In this document: piece by piece, positions 27,498-37,368 of the stretch | How the letters are laid out: every line of letters begins with the position of its first letter | How positions within the stretch are numbered: position 1 is the stretch's first letter | DNA from: Calothrix sp. NIES-4101 | Lineage (GTDB): Bacteria > Cyanobacteriota > Cyanobacteriia > Cyanobacteriales > Nostocaceae | Direction of reading: 5' to 3' | NCBI GenBank assembly: GCA_004296455.1 | Contig: AP018280.1 | Coordinates: 1,736,001 to 1,800,000, forward strand | DNA: 64,000 nucleotides | Translations under genes and position numbers: made by a program | The notes under the pieces: model-generated | What the model was told of the DNA's origin: nothing | The model's input: the letters and a program-made list of their open reading frames with translations, nothing else | Database searches by the model: none

Positions 27498-30400
27498 ATG
27501 AACAAAGACTATCCTGTATCATCAACAACCCCTCAAGAGTACTTTGATTTTTGGTCGCAAGTTTTACAAGCCTTTGGAGAAAGCAAGTATAATCCCCAGG
27601 CTGTATACCCGTTATTACAGGCAAATTTAGATAAGCTTGACGATAGTTTTGCTAAATATTTGACTGATTGGGTAAATGCTGTATTGTCCCAAGCAGTACC
27701 AGAGGAAGCTGAAGATATTGCCTATCTTGTGTTTATATTTAGCGATTTGCTGGGTAATTTTCCTCTGGGTAATAGGGGAAATAATTTAGAGATTGCGATC
27801 GCAGGGTATGGGGCAATTTTTACAGCTTTGGATCGGGACAGGTTCCCGGAAATGTGGGGGGCAGCAGGTCGTAATTTAGGCGTGAGCTACCGCCACCGGA
27901 TTCGGGGCGATCGCGAGGAAAATTTAGAATTAGCAATCGCAATTTATCTGGAAGTGTTAGAGGTTTGCACTCGGGATAATTTTCCCAAATTGTGGGGAAC
28001 GGTACAGACGAATTTGGCGAATGCTTATTGCGAACGCATCCGAGGGAATCGGGGCGAAAATTTGGAATTGGCGATCGCTGCTTTTGAAGCGACTTTACAG
28101 GTGCATACCCCAAAGGAGAATCGAGAGGGTTGGGCGTTAATTCAAGCGAATTTAGGAATCACCTACTACGAAAGGATTGGGGGGGATCGGGTTGAAAATT
28201 TAAAATTGGCGATCGCTGCTTTTGAAGCTGCACTGCAAGTTTACACCCCAGAAGCTTTTCCTGAAAAGTGGCAGTGGGTTCGCCAGAATTTAGGAATTGC
28301 CTACCATGATGCCATCCAGGCGGGTGTGCAGGTGGATATGAATCATGTAGCCCAGTTAACAGGCTTTAATGAGAATTATCAATTTTTAATGCATGTGCTA
28401 CAAGTTACTTCTCAAAGCCAGGGAAATCCGCAGGTAGTTTACCCGATACTGGCAGCAAATTTAGACAAGTTGAACGAGCGCATGGCAGAATTGCTGGATG
28501 TGGTCATTCGAGACAAACTCGCAGAAGTACCTCCACAAGAAGCACCGATGTTGGCAGTAGATATTGGCTGGTTTAGCGATTTGATGCTGGAGTTTCCCTT
28601 GGGGAGTCGAGCTAGCAGTTTGGAAATAGCAATTGCTGGATACAAAATTGTAGGTGATATTTTTAACTTCCAGGAGTTTCCCGAACAGTGGGCGATGACG
28701 CAAAAACGCCTGGGTCGCAGCTATATGGATCGGATTCGAGGCGATCGCGGACAAAATTTGGAAGATAGCATCCAATTCTACCAACGGGCGCTACAAGTAT
28801 ATACCCAAGAGGCGTTCACCCAACAATGGGCGGAAACTATTTCCCGGTTGGGTATTGCTTACAAAGATAGAATTGTGGGGGATCGGGAAGCAAATTTAGA
28901 GCAGGCGATCGCCTACTACAATCAAGCTTTAGAAGTTCTTACGGCTGAGAAATTTCCCCGACAGTGCGGGGAAACACAAGATAATTTGGGAACTGCTTAC
29001 CAATTGAGGATAGCTGGAGATCGGGCTGATAATTTAGAGAAGGCGATCGCAACGAGGAAAGCTGCTTTGGAGGTTTATACCCGCGAAGAATACCCTTTTG
29101 ATTGGGCATTGGTGCAAAATAATTTGGGTACAGCTTATCGCATCCGCATTTTAGGGGATCGCGCCGAAAATATCGAGTCGGCAATTGCTGCATATCAAGG
29201 GGCAGCCTCAGTTTGGACGCGAGAACGGTATCCTGAAAGATGGGCAAGCTTGCAAATCAATTTAAGTAATGCCTATGATGAAAGGCTAATAGGCGATCAC
29301 GTCGATAATCTCAAGCAGGCGATCGTTTTGCAAGAGAACGTATTGGAAATTTTTACTCCTGCGGAATTCCCTGAACAGTGGACATTAGTGCAAAGAAATC
29401 TGTTTTCCAAATTTATGTCCTTGGTTTCAGAGGTAGGCTCGACGACAACAAAGGGTGGTTTGCAAGCAATTTATTCCCAATTACAGCCACACCTAGAAAA
29501 GCTTGATGAGAAATACTTTGGTGAACAGTGGCGGTTGTGGACAACTCATCTTTTGGAGAAAGTTGAACCGGACAAACTCGTAGATATGGCGGGAGGGATC
29601 GCATCTTTCAGCGGTTTACTGGTAAATATACCCTCCAGTCGCCAAGTAACTAATCTAGAAATGGCAATTCTGGGCTATCAGGCTGTGGATCGGGTATTTG
29701 CCCGTGCAAAATACCCAGAAAACTGGGCTGACAACCAAATTAATTTAGGTAGCGCTTATTACTATCGAATTCGCGGCGATCGCGCTGAAAATTTGGCAGT
29801 AGCGATCAATTATTTCCACTCTGCCTTGTCCCATTTTACCCGCGAAACAAACCTGAGAAAGTGGGCGCAAATCCAAGTCAAGTTAGGACTTGCTTATTCA
29901 GAACAAATTCAAGGCAATCGCGCCGAAAATTTAGAAAAAGCCTTAAATTGTTTTTTAGCAGTAGCAGATATTTTTAGGGAAACTGACCTTGCAGAGTGGG
30001 TTAATATTCAAACTAACCTAGGAATGATTTACTGTCGTCGGATGGTTGGCGATCGCTCAGAAAATATCGAAAAGGGTATCTCAACCTTTAAAACTGTCTT
30101 AGCAAAAGAAATTCGGGAAGATTTCCCCGATACTTGGGCAATAGTCCAAAATAATCTCGGTAGGTCATATTTTGACCGAATAGCAGGCGACCGCGCCGAA
30201 AATTTAGCAGATGCAATCCCCGCTTTTCGAGCTAGTCTGGAAGTCCGCACCCGCACCGACTTTCCCGCAGAATGGGCAAAGACGCAAACAAATTTAGGTT
30301 TGGTGTATGGCGAACAGGGACAGATAGAAGAAGCAATTAAGTGTTTTCATGCTGCCATGACAGTTTTTACACCCACAACCTTCCCCGAATCCTGCTTCAA

Positions 30401-32075
30401 TACTGGTAGATTTTTAGGAGATATGTCGTTTACAGCCGGAAGGTGGCAAGAAGCGATTACCGGATATCAAGTAGCAATTGATGCAGTAGAGCAAAGTCGG
30501 GCTTGGGCAGTTAGCGATCGCCGCCGTCAGGAGATTCTCGAAAATGCGATCGCTCTTTACGCCAGAATTATCCAAACCTATATTAATACTGGCAAAGCCA
30601 ATGATGCGATCCAATACGTTGAGCGCAGTAAAGCCCGCAATCTTGTAGATTTATTAGCAACTCGGAATCTCTATCCCAAGGGTAACATTTCGGTAACAAT
30701 TATTCAGGAGTTAGATAGATTGCGTCGGGAAATCGCCGCCCAGCAGCGTCAATCTCATGGTATCCCCGTAGATTCAAATAAAAATTTATTACCAGATGCG
30801 AGTACCAACAACAGTACATCCCTACGGGAATTGCAACAACAACTCGATCGCCTGATTACCGAAAAAATCCAACCCCTAGACCCCACCTTTAGTCTGACCC
30901 AGCGCATAGAATCGATTCGCTATCCAGAAATCCGGGAATTATTACCCGACAACCGCACAATATTGATGGAATGGTATTTGACAGAAGACCGGGTTTATAC
31001 CTTCATTGTCACACCAGAACGGGCAACTCCCACCATAATTCCATCTCCCACAGAAAATTATCAAGCCTTAATTGCTTGGATTGTCGATTATCTAGAAACT
31101 TACCTGCAAAACAAACAACTCTGGAAAACCAGCTTACCCGACCGACTTGTACAACTAGGAGAAATTCTCCAAATCGACCACTTAATTTCCCTAGTTCAGG
31201 ACGAGTGCGACCACATAATTTTAGTACCCCATCGATTTTTACACTTAATGCCCTTACACGCGATCGCCTTATCTGACGGTAGATGTTTGCTAGATCGATT
31301 TTCTCGGGGAGTTCGTTACACACCCAGTTGTCAGTTACTACAACTAACCCAAAATCAACAGCGTCCCGAATTTCAGCGATTCTTCGCCATGCAAAACCCC
31401 ACCAAAGATTTACAGTACGCAGACATGGAAGTTAAAGCCATTCGTCCAGCGTTTTCTCCCCATGACGACGTTATCGTGCAAGATGCAGCCAACAAAGCAA
31501 GCATCAACAATCAACGACTGCAAAACAGCAACTGCGTTCACTTTGCTTGTCACGGTGACTTTGATTTTCGCGATCCTTTAGCTTCCATCTTAGTATTAGC
31601 AGGTGCCAAAAATTCATCCAACCTTGACCGAGAAAAATGCTTGAGTTTAGGAGAAATATTTAGTCTCAATCTCAATCAATGTCGTCTTGTTACCCTCTCC
31701 GCTTGCGAAACCGGGTTAACTGATCCTAGCAGTCTTAGCGATGAATATATTGGTTTACCTAGCGGTTTTTTGTTTGCAGGTAGTCCCAGCGTAGTTAGTT
31801 CCCTGTGGACTGTCAACGACCTATCCTGCGCTTTGTTGATGATTCGTTTTTACCAGCATTTACACACTGGTGTAAGCGTTGCTTTTGCCCTCAACCAAGC
31901 ACAAATTTGGCTGCGAGATAGCACTGTTCAAGATTTACGAGATTGGGCAGAAACATCAAATTTACCAACCGAAATTACTCAGGAAATTGTCGAAGAACTA
32001 GACATTTATAACAGTGATGAAAGAATCTACTCATTACCCGAACATTGGGCTGCGTTTTGTGCGATCGGTCAATAA
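27498..32075 (+). CDS. TPR-repeat protein with C-terminal CHAT protease domain (1525 aa)
   Basis: The first 1130 residues consist mainly of TPR-like helical pairs built on a variant of NLGxAYxxRIxGDRAENLE. A non-TPR spacer of about 80 residues (NPQAVYPLLQANLDKLDD, then FSDLLGNFPLGNRGNNLEIA) occurs three times, near residues 20, 292 and 640, so the array is three super-repeats. The C-terminal CHAT domain (about 1135-1525) has the His-Cys dyad of clan CD peptidases: His1352 in HFACHG and Cys1403 in LSACETGL, followed by SSLWTVND. CHAT proteins are caspase/separase relatives that often cleave a partner in stress or defence modules. Two unknown genes follow in the same direction (gaps of 101 and 28 bases), the last with membrane helices. 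Confidence 0.93.
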   Translation: MNKDYPVSSTTPQEYFDFWSQVLQAFGESKYNPQAVYPLLQANLDKLDDSFAKYLTDWVNAVLSQAVPEEAEDIAYLVFIFSDLLGNFPLGNRGNNLEIAIAGYGAIFTALDRDRFPEMWGAAGRNLGVSYRHRIRGDREENLELAIAIYLEVLEVCTRDNFPKLWGTVQTNLANAYCERIRGNRGENLELAIAAFEATLQVHTPKENREGWALIQANLGITYYERIGGDRVENLKLAIAAFEAALQVYTPEAFPEKWQWVRQNLGIAYHDAIQAGVQVDMNHVAQLTGFNENYQFLMHVLQVTSQSQGNPQVVYPILAANLDKLNERMAELLDVVIRDKLAEVPPQEAPMLAVDIGWFSDLMLEFPLGSRASSLEIAIAGYKIVGDIFNFQEFPEQWAMTQKRLGRSYMDRIRGDRGQNLEDSIQFYQRALQVYTQEAFTQQWAETISRLGIAYKDRIVGDREANLEQAIAYYNQALEVLTAEKFPRQCGETQDNLGTAYQLRIAGDRADNLEKAIATRKAALEVYTREEYPFDWALVQNNLGTAYRIRILGDRAENIESAIAAYQGAASVWTRERYPERWASLQINLSNAYDERLIGDHVDNLKQAIVLQENVLEIFTPAEFPEQWTLVQRNLFSKFMSLVSEVGSTTTKGGLQAIYSQLQPHLEKLDEKYFGEQWRLWTTHLLEKVEPDKLVDMAGGIASFSGLLVNIPSSRQVTNLEMAILGYQAVDRVFARAKYPENWADNQINLGSAYYYRIRGDRAENLAVAINYFHSALSHFTRETNLRKWAQIQVKLGLAYSEQIQGNRAENLEKALNCFLAVADIFRETDLAEWVNIQTNLGMIYCRRMVGDRSENIEKGISTFKTVLAKEIREDFPDTWAIVQNNLGRSYFDRIAGDRAENLADAIPAFRASLEVRTRTDFPAEWAKTQTNLGLVYGEQGQIEEAIKCFHAAMTVFTPTTFPESCFNTGRFLGDMSFTAGRWQEAITGYQVAIDAVEQSRAWAVSDRRRQEILENAIALYARIIQTYINTGKANDAIQYVERSKARNLVDLLATRNLYPKGNISVTIIQELDRLRREIAAQQRQSHGIPVDSNKNLLPDASTNNSTSLRELQQQLDRLITEKIQPLDPTFSLTQRIESIRYPEIRELLPDNRTILMEWYLTEDRVYTFIVTPERATPTIIPSPTENYQALIAWIVDYLETYLQNKQLWKTSLPDRLVQLGEILQIDHLISLVQDECDHIILVPHRFLHLMPLHAIALSDGRCLLDRFSRGVRYTPSCQLLQLTQNQQRPEFQRFFAMQNPTKDLQYADMEVKAIRPAFSPHDDVIVQDAANKASINNQRLQNSNCVHFACHGDFDFRDPLASILVLAGAKNSSNLDREKCLSLGEIFSLNLNQCRLVTLSACETGLTDPSSLSDEYIGLPSGFLFAGSPSVVSSLWTVNDLSCALLMIRFYQHLHTGVSVAFALNQAQIWLRDSTVQDLRDWAETSNLPTEITQEIVEELDIYNSDERIYSLPEHWAAFCAIGQ

Positions 32076-32176
32076 TATGATACCTGCTTGCATTATATCT
32101 ACCCCAGCCATACCAACTATCAGCATAACTATAAAGTTGTGAGTGAGTCTGATATCAACTACTTGGAGAATAAATT

Positions 32177-32527
32177 ATGAAAATAAATCAGATCATTGCT
32201 TGTTTTCCAGAAATTCTTAAAAATCATCCATGTAAATTTACAAATCAGACATTGGAGGATTTAGATACATTACTTGTGCAAATAGATGAGCAAGCAGAAA
32301 TAGATATCATTCAAAATTTTAAAGCTTGGCTGAAAAAAAACACGCAAGCGAGAGATGTTATCCTCAAATTTGCTACGGAAGAGCGAGAACTGGATTCTTC
32401 GCCCAGACCACAACCAATTAGCGAAATCAATATTCGCCAAAATTTGTTTGAATTGCGGAAAACAAACCAAGAAGTTCTCAAGTCAAGAGATAAAAAAATT
32501 GAATCTGAAGAAATCAAAAATCAATAG
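32177..32527 (+). CDS. Unknown small charged protein in the CHAT operon (116 aa)
   Basis: I recognise no family. The protein is predicted mainly helical. The first 75 residues look like a compact helical domain (LEDLDTLLVQIDEQAEIDII, then FKAWLKKNTQARDVILKFA). A linker with SSPRPQPIS leads to a very charged C-terminus (SRDKKIESEEIKNQ). The N-terminal part resembles the small adaptor (effector-associated) domains that recruit partners in cyanobacterial conflict systems, but this is only an impression. It lies between the CHAT gene and the membrane protein gene, so adaptor, inhibitor or substrate roles are possible. Confidence 0.75.
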   Translation: MKINQIIACFPEILKNHPCKFTNQTLEDLDTLLVQIDEQAEIDIIQNFKAWLKKNTQARDVILKFATEERELDSSPRPQPISEINIRQNLFELRKTNQEVLKSRDKKIESEEIKNQ

Positions 32528-32555
32528 AAAATAAGATTATGTCAGTAAATGAATT

Positions 32556-34100
32556 ATGAACTTCAAAATTTACGCACCCAATGTCCATTTATTTGCATAT
32601 CATCTATATCAAAGTAAAAACAGCGAAGAATTATGGCAAAAATGCCAAGTTATCTTTGATAAATTTCACCTTGCTCCTCCTCTGCAACTAAGAAAAGTTG
32701 CTCCAGGTTCACGCATAGATTTGTTGGTGAATGCTAGTCATAATAACATTCTCTTAACTGTCACAGGACACCTAACAAACCCAGAAAAAAAGAAAATTAC
32801 AGGTAGAATTTGTCCGCTACAAATTTACGACAGCTCCGCGTTAGCCTTAAATATTCGGATTCCCGAATTAGATGACAATCAACAACTAACCCCAGAAGTT
32901 GAAACTTCTATATTTAGACAATTTAATGTTGATGAATGTTTATTACCAGCACAAATTAATCCTTCCTTAGGACAAACTCTACTACTAACAGCTTGGTTAT
33001 CGCCACAACAGCAACAAGAACCGCGCAAATGGCGGGAAATAGCCAATGAATGTATCCAGTTTTTTTTAGATGTTGACGCTGAAAATATTCCGCCTCTTTA
33101 CCAATCAGGACTATTATTTGACAGTCCAATTTATGAATATGGTATTCCTCAAGCAAATACAGCTTCTGGACATATAATTGTTTGGTTATTCCTAGGTGAA
33201 AAAATTAACAGTAAATATTACTCAAAAGCAGATGAAAATTTGGGATTTTTCTACCAAGAATTTATCGATTTATTTTTTTATCGCAGTAAAGTTACCAAAA
33301 CCTATCAAATAAATCGAGAAGTTCATCGCCAAATTTACCAAGGATATGAAGAAATTAAGCAAATTATCCGAGAAATAGCTCCGAAGTTACCAGATAATCA
33401 ATCTCCACAAACTGCAAATAACCTATCAGTCAATCACTTACTGGCAGAATACAAACAAAAACTTAGAATCCTACCAAAAATTGATTTAGAGTACTCCAAC
33501 TCACTTCGGGAATTTAATAATAACCTCTTAACCATTGATATTAACAATCACAACTATGCTGAAAAACTCCGGCAAATTCAAGATAAATTACCAACAGAAG
33601 ACCTGAGTTTCTTATCCCTATTTAATCAAAAAATAGCGACCAACTTTCAAGCACAAATCACCGACGAACAAGCATACTTTGCACCAGGTTCGACTTTAGC
33701 AGACAAAGCGATCGCCTCAATTCGTGGTATTGTCGAAATCGAGCAAGCCGAAACCGATCGCGCCTTAGCAAAAGCCCTCAAAGATAAGGAAGAAACCGCC
33801 CAAAAACGGGACAAGAAATTACAATTGGCGATCGCCTTAGCGGGAACTGGTTTAGCTGTTAGCAGCATTTCTGCAGATAATCCTGGAAAACCAGTGGAAT
33901 CAATTTTGAAAAAAATATACCCGAATCAATCCCTAGACTGTCCTAATTCTGGTATAAATAATTGCCTTGATTTTAGTGGTTACTACGTTGCTTTTCATGT
34001 GGGAGTCGGTGTAATTGCTGCACTGATTTTGGCTATTTTTATTTTGCTTGTGTCAAAAATCATCAAAATTTTTGAAGCTTCTTCCCGGAAATCCTCTTAG
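32556..34100 (+). CDS. Unknown protein with large soluble domain and C-terminal membrane segments (514 aa)
   Basis: I recognise no named family. Residues 1-240 form a mixed alpha/beta domain (starts MNFKIYAPNVHLFAYHLYQ). Residues 240-420 are helical and highly charged, ending in a coiled-coil run (EIEQAETDRALAKALKDKEE). A weak hydrophobic helix lies at about 421-440. A Cys-containing loop (SLDCPNSGINNCLDF) follows, then a strong helix at about 475-503 (FHVGVGVIAALILAIFILLV) with a basic tail. The layout is that of an N-terminal sensor or toxin domain plus long helices and two C-terminal membrane passes. It is the last gene of the CHAT unit, 28 bases after the 116-aa gene, so it may be the CHAT partner or substrate; inference. 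Confidence 0.82.
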   Translation: MNFKIYAPNVHLFAYHLYQSKNSEELWQKCQVIFDKFHLAPPLQLRKVAPGSRIDLLVNASHNNILLTVTGHLTNPEKKKITGRICPLQIYDSSALALNIRIPELDDNQQLTPEVETSIFRQFNVDECLLPAQINPSLGQTLLLTAWLSPQQQQEPRKWREIANECIQFFLDVDAENIPPLYQSGLLFDSPIYEYGIPQANTASGHIIVWLFLGEKINSKYYSKADENLGFFYQEFIDLFFYRSKVTKTYQINREVHRQIYQGYEEIKQIIREIAPKLPDNQSPQTANNLSVNHLLAEYKQKLRILPKIDLEYSNSLREFNNNLLTIDINNHNYAEKLRQIQDKLPTEDLSFLSLFNQKIATNFQAQITDEQAYFAPGSTLADKAIASIRGIVEIEQAETDRALAKALKDKEETAQKRDKKLQLAIALAGTGLAVSSISADNPGKPVESILKKIYPNQSLDCPNSGINNCLDFSGYYVAFHVGVGVIAALILAIFILLVSKIIKIFEASSRKSS

Positions 34101-34188
34101 AAATGGTCAAATCAATCAATCGTCGAAAAATCTCAGCAGCAAGCAACTATGATCATAAAAAATTGCTTCTTTATCTCCGTTCCTGCCC

Positions 34189-35631
34189 CTACACCAAATT
34201 GGCACTTTTTTGCTGCTGATACTTATCTTTAAAAATTTTCTGTTGTTGTTTATGGTCTACTATTGGAGCCGGATAACCTAAAGCCTCCCGTTCCAAAGGT
34301 GTGATATTGCCTGTTAATAAATCTCCTGTATCTAGAGAAGCTAACTCCGGAACCCATTGACGTATATATTCACCATCAGCATCAAATTTCTGAGCTTGAC
34401 TAGCAGGATTAAAAATACGCACAGGTTTGGGATCCATTCCACTTGAGGCGCTCCACTGCCAACCTCCATTATTTGCCGATAAATCCCCATCAATCAATTT
34501 TTGCATAAAATACTTTTCCCCCAAACGCGGATTCAGCAACAAGTCTTTAGTTAAAAAACTGGCGACAATCATCCGACAACGGTTATGCATCCACCCGATT
34601 TCATTTAACTGTCGCATAGCTGCATCAACTATTGGGTATCCCGTTCTCCCTTCGCACCAAGCTTGATAATATTCATCATTACTTTGCCAAGGGAAGTTTT
34701 TGAAGATGTCGCGAAATGCTCCCTCTGCAAGTTCGGGAAAATTATACATAGCGTGTTGGTAAAACTCTCGCCAGGCAAGTTCTTGCTGCCAGGTACGGAT
34801 GGCGGTGGCAGTTTCGTCGCTGCGACTATTTTCCATTGCCTCAATGGTGGCTTGCCAGACAGTGCGAATCCCAATTACTCCAAACTTCAACGCGGCACTC
34901 AATCTCGATGTCCCATCTATCGCCGGGAAATTTCGATCTTCTTGGTATGAATTAATCGCAGTTGCCGAAAATTCCTCTAACCTTTCCTGTGCTGCCACTT
35001 CCCCCGGTGCAATCACAAAATCCCCATCCCAAATAAATCCCAAATCCTTCGCGGTAGGTAATGCAATCACTCCATTTGCCTGGGCAATTTCCATTTCGGT
35101 TGCTGTTAAACCCTCTGCATCTACCAAGGGGGCGACGGGTTTGGCTTTGGGTTGACTACTCCAATTTTTCCAGAAAGGCGTATACACAGTGTAAACAGAA
35201 TTCGTACCCGTGCGAATTTCGTCCGGTGCATTCAAAACTTGATCCCAATTTTGATGGAGAAATCGAATCCCCTTTTCTTGCAAAGCCGCAATAATCAGCC
35301 TGTCCCGTTCTTGAGAATAGGGTTCCACATCCCAATTCCAAAACAAACCCTTGGCTCCCAAAGCTGCGGCTAATTGGGGTATTGCTTGGGTAGGATTACC
35401 ATGCAAAATTAATAACTGACTACCAACCTCAGCATACCTTTTTTGTAGCGATCGCAAACAACCCATCATGTAGGCTACTCGCACAGGGGCAACATCATCA
35501 CCCTGCAAAATATTGGAATCTAGGCAAAATATACCGACAACTTTACGAGTTTGTTCTCGCGCCGCAGCCAATCCTGTATTGTCGGTAATGCGTAAATCGC
35601 GACGATGCCAAAATAAAATTAAATCGGACAT
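34189..35631 (-). CDS. phr: Deoxyribodipyrimidine photolyase (class I), 480 aa
   Basis: The N-terminal alpha/beta antenna domain starts [18 protein letters not shown]. The FAD domain carries [35 protein letters not shown] and [19 protein letters not shown], with the flavin-binding and tryptophan-chain positions typical of CPD photolyases. It repairs UV-induced cyclobutane dimers using light. Such cyanobacterial enzymes use 8-HDF as antenna; that cannot be proved here. ATG 35631 is preferred to the GTG two codons upstream. It is convergent with the CHAT operon, 88 bases from its last stop. Confidence 0.94.
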   Translation of the reverse strand: MSDLILFWHRRDLRITDNTGLAAAREQTRKVVGIFCLDSNILQGDDVAPVRVAYMMGCLRSLQKRYAEVGSQLLILHGNPTQAIPQLAAALGAKGLFWNWDVEPYSQERDRLIIAALQEKGIRFLHQNWDQVLNAPDEIRTGTNSVYTVYTPFWKNWSSQPKAKPVAPLVDAEGLTATEMEIAQANGVIALPTAKDLGFIWDGDFVIAPGEVAAQERLEEFSATAINSYQEDRNFPAIDGTSRLSAALKFGVIGIRTVWQATIEAMENSRSDETATAIRTWQQELAWREFYQHAMYNFPELAEGAFRDIFKNFPWQSNDEYYQAWCEGRTGYPIVDAAMRQLNEIGWMHNRCRMIVASFLTKDLLLNPRLGEKYFMQKLIDGDLSANNGGWQWSASSGMDPKPVRIFNPASQAQKFDADGEYIRQWVPELASLDTGDLLTGNITPLEREALGYPAPIVDHKQQQKIFKDKYQQQKSANLV

Positions 35632-35847
35632 TCTCACATCTAAAAGAGTGCAACCGTACTAGTTTAATGCGATCGCGTCCCTTTCACATCACTACTAATG
35701 AAGAATTTTCGATTTGGTAAGTGGAAATATTTGTACTAATCGATGTAGGAGTCAGTATCTAGATGCAAAGACACGATTTGATTGAATACAAACTCCTATA
35801 TTGTATTGACGATGATGGTTTTTAATTCTGACTCCCGACAAATTAAA

Positions 35848-36285
35848 CTACTGGCAACTGGCAGATGAGGGCGGGATTGAGTTTACAAACTGTTTCAGAA
35901 TACGTCTAAGTGATGATTTCTTGACATGTTTGCCAACTTCATGGGCTTTAACCCACTGCTTAAAGCGCTTACCAGCTTCGGGAAATTGATAGCTTTCCTT
36001 TTCAACAGGAAGGGTGTACATCTTCACATGATAGATTTTACCGTTTTTCCGGTATTTATAACTACCAATTTCACTGGAATTAACTTGTCCAATCACCCCA
36101 GCTTCTTCCCAGGCTTCCTTGGCGGCAGAATCGTGCGGAGTCATTTTATTTACAATCCCACCTTTTGGTATCACCCAACTTTGGCGATCGCGAGTCGTAA
36201 TCAATAAAACTTCGAGTGAGCCATTATTGACACGATACGGAACTACCCCAGATTGTTTTAATACCTTGTTAGTTTGCTGTCCCAT
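35848..36285 (-). CDS. Nudix hydrolase (145 aa)
   Basis: The Nudix box reads GGIVNKMTPHDSAAKEAWEE followed by AGV. The core KEAWEEAG with its metal-binding Glu residues is kept, but the first Glu of the box is Met and the usual Arg is Lys. The start QSGVVPYRVNNGSLEVLLIT and the WVIPKGG motif are typical of diadenosine- or diphosphoinositol-polyphosphate hydrolases (DIPP/MutT-like). It probably removes a phosphorylated nucleoside derivative; the substrate is unknown. It stands alone on the minus strand. Confidence 0.9.
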   Translation of the reverse strand: MGQQTNKVLKQSGVVPYRVNNGSLEVLLITTRDRQSWVIPKGGIVNKMTPHDSAAKEAWEEAGVIGQVNSSEIGSYKYRKNGKIYHVKMYTLPVEKESYQFPEAGKRFKQWVKAHEVGKHVKKSSLRRILKQFVNSIPPSSASCQ

Positions 36286-36512
36286 CTACGTAATATAATC
36301 ATGATTTATATTTAGCTATACAATGTTTTATCAAAAAAAACCGTACACAGCATCATCACATTTAAATACAACAAAAAATACAACAAAAAGTACATCAGAT
36401 TCTCATATCTGTGCTTTGATGATAATTCTTGAGGATTGCAGCATTAGCACCAAAAGTTTAACCAATCCTGAACTAAGCTGGAAACTAGCAGCATTGAAAT
36501 AAAAACTTGAAT

Positions 36513-37289
36513 ATGTGTCAATTGCTGGGTATGAACTGCAACGTGCCAACGGATATTTGTTTCTCCTTTGAAGGATTTTGTGCCAGGGGGGGCAAAACCG
36601 ACGACCATAAAGATGGTTGGGGAATTACATTTTTTGAAGGAAAGGGCTGTCGAATTTTCCTCGACGCGAAATCATCAGTCGCATCTCCAATTGCCACACT
36701 GGTTAGGCGCTATCCAATCCACTCAACTCACGTTATTGCCCACATCCGCAAAGCTACCCAAGGGGAAATCACTCTCGAAAATTGTCACCCATTTCGCCGC
36801 GAGTTGTGGGGAAGATATTGGGTATTTGCCCATAATGGTGATTTACCAGGCTTTAATCCAGAGGGTTTAAGTATTTATCAACCGGTTGGTACTACTGATA
36901 GTGAAAAAGCATTTTGCGTCATTTTAGAAACATTAAGAAAGCAATTTCCTTTCCAAAAGCCGAGTCTAGAAGAACTATATCCAGTATTACAAGAAATTAC
37001 TAAAACCTTAGCAAATATAGGTGTTTTTAATTATTTGTTTTCCGATGGTGATTATTTTTTTGCCCATTGTTCTACCAAACTTTGCTACATCATCCGTCAA
37101 GCACCCTTTGCCGCCGCACATTTAATCGACGAAGATTTGACTGTTGATTTTCGGGAATTGACCACACCTGAAGATCGGGTAGCAGTAATTGCCACAACAC
37201 CACTTACAGATAATGAAGTCTGGACACAATTTAAACCAGGCGAGTTATTAGCTTTTCGGGATGGAAGAGTGGTGAGTGGTGAGTGCTGA
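36513..37289 (+). CDS. Class II glutamine amidotransferase, YafJ type (258 aa)
   Basis: The ATG at 36513 is chosen because it places Cys2 (MCQLLGMNCN) at the mature N-terminus, as the Ntn-hydrolase mechanism requires; the upstream TTG at 36507 would bury it. Further motifs are DGWGITFFEGKG, HVIAHIRKATQG, ENCHPF and FAHNGDLPGF, which form the glutaminase pocket. No synthetase domain is attached, so the acceptor is unknown, as for other YafJ-like proteins. It is followed by the M20 amidohydrolase gene 79 bases on, on the same strand. Confidence 0.92.
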   Translation: MCQLLGMNCNVPTDICFSFEGFCARGGKTDDHKDGWGITFFEGKGCRIFLDAKSSVASPIATLVRRYPIHSTHVIAHIRKATQGEITLENCHPFRRELWGRYWVFAHNGDLPGFNPEGLSIYQPVGTTDSEKAFCVILETLRKQFPFQKPSLEELYPVLQEITKTLANIGVFNYLFSDGDYFFAHCSTKLCYIIRQAPFAAAHLIDEDLTVDFRELTTPEDRVAVIATTPLTDNEVWTQFKPGELLAFRDGRVVSGEC

Positions 37290-37368
37290 GTATTAATTAA
37301 GAATATATACACCTCAGTACCTCACTCCTTCCTATGATGGAGAAATAAGTATGTAGAAAAATTTAGCC

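Noticed and set aside
28461-28784. 107-codon frame antisense to the CHAT gene
   Set aside because: Shadow of the repeat-rich CHAT coding strand.
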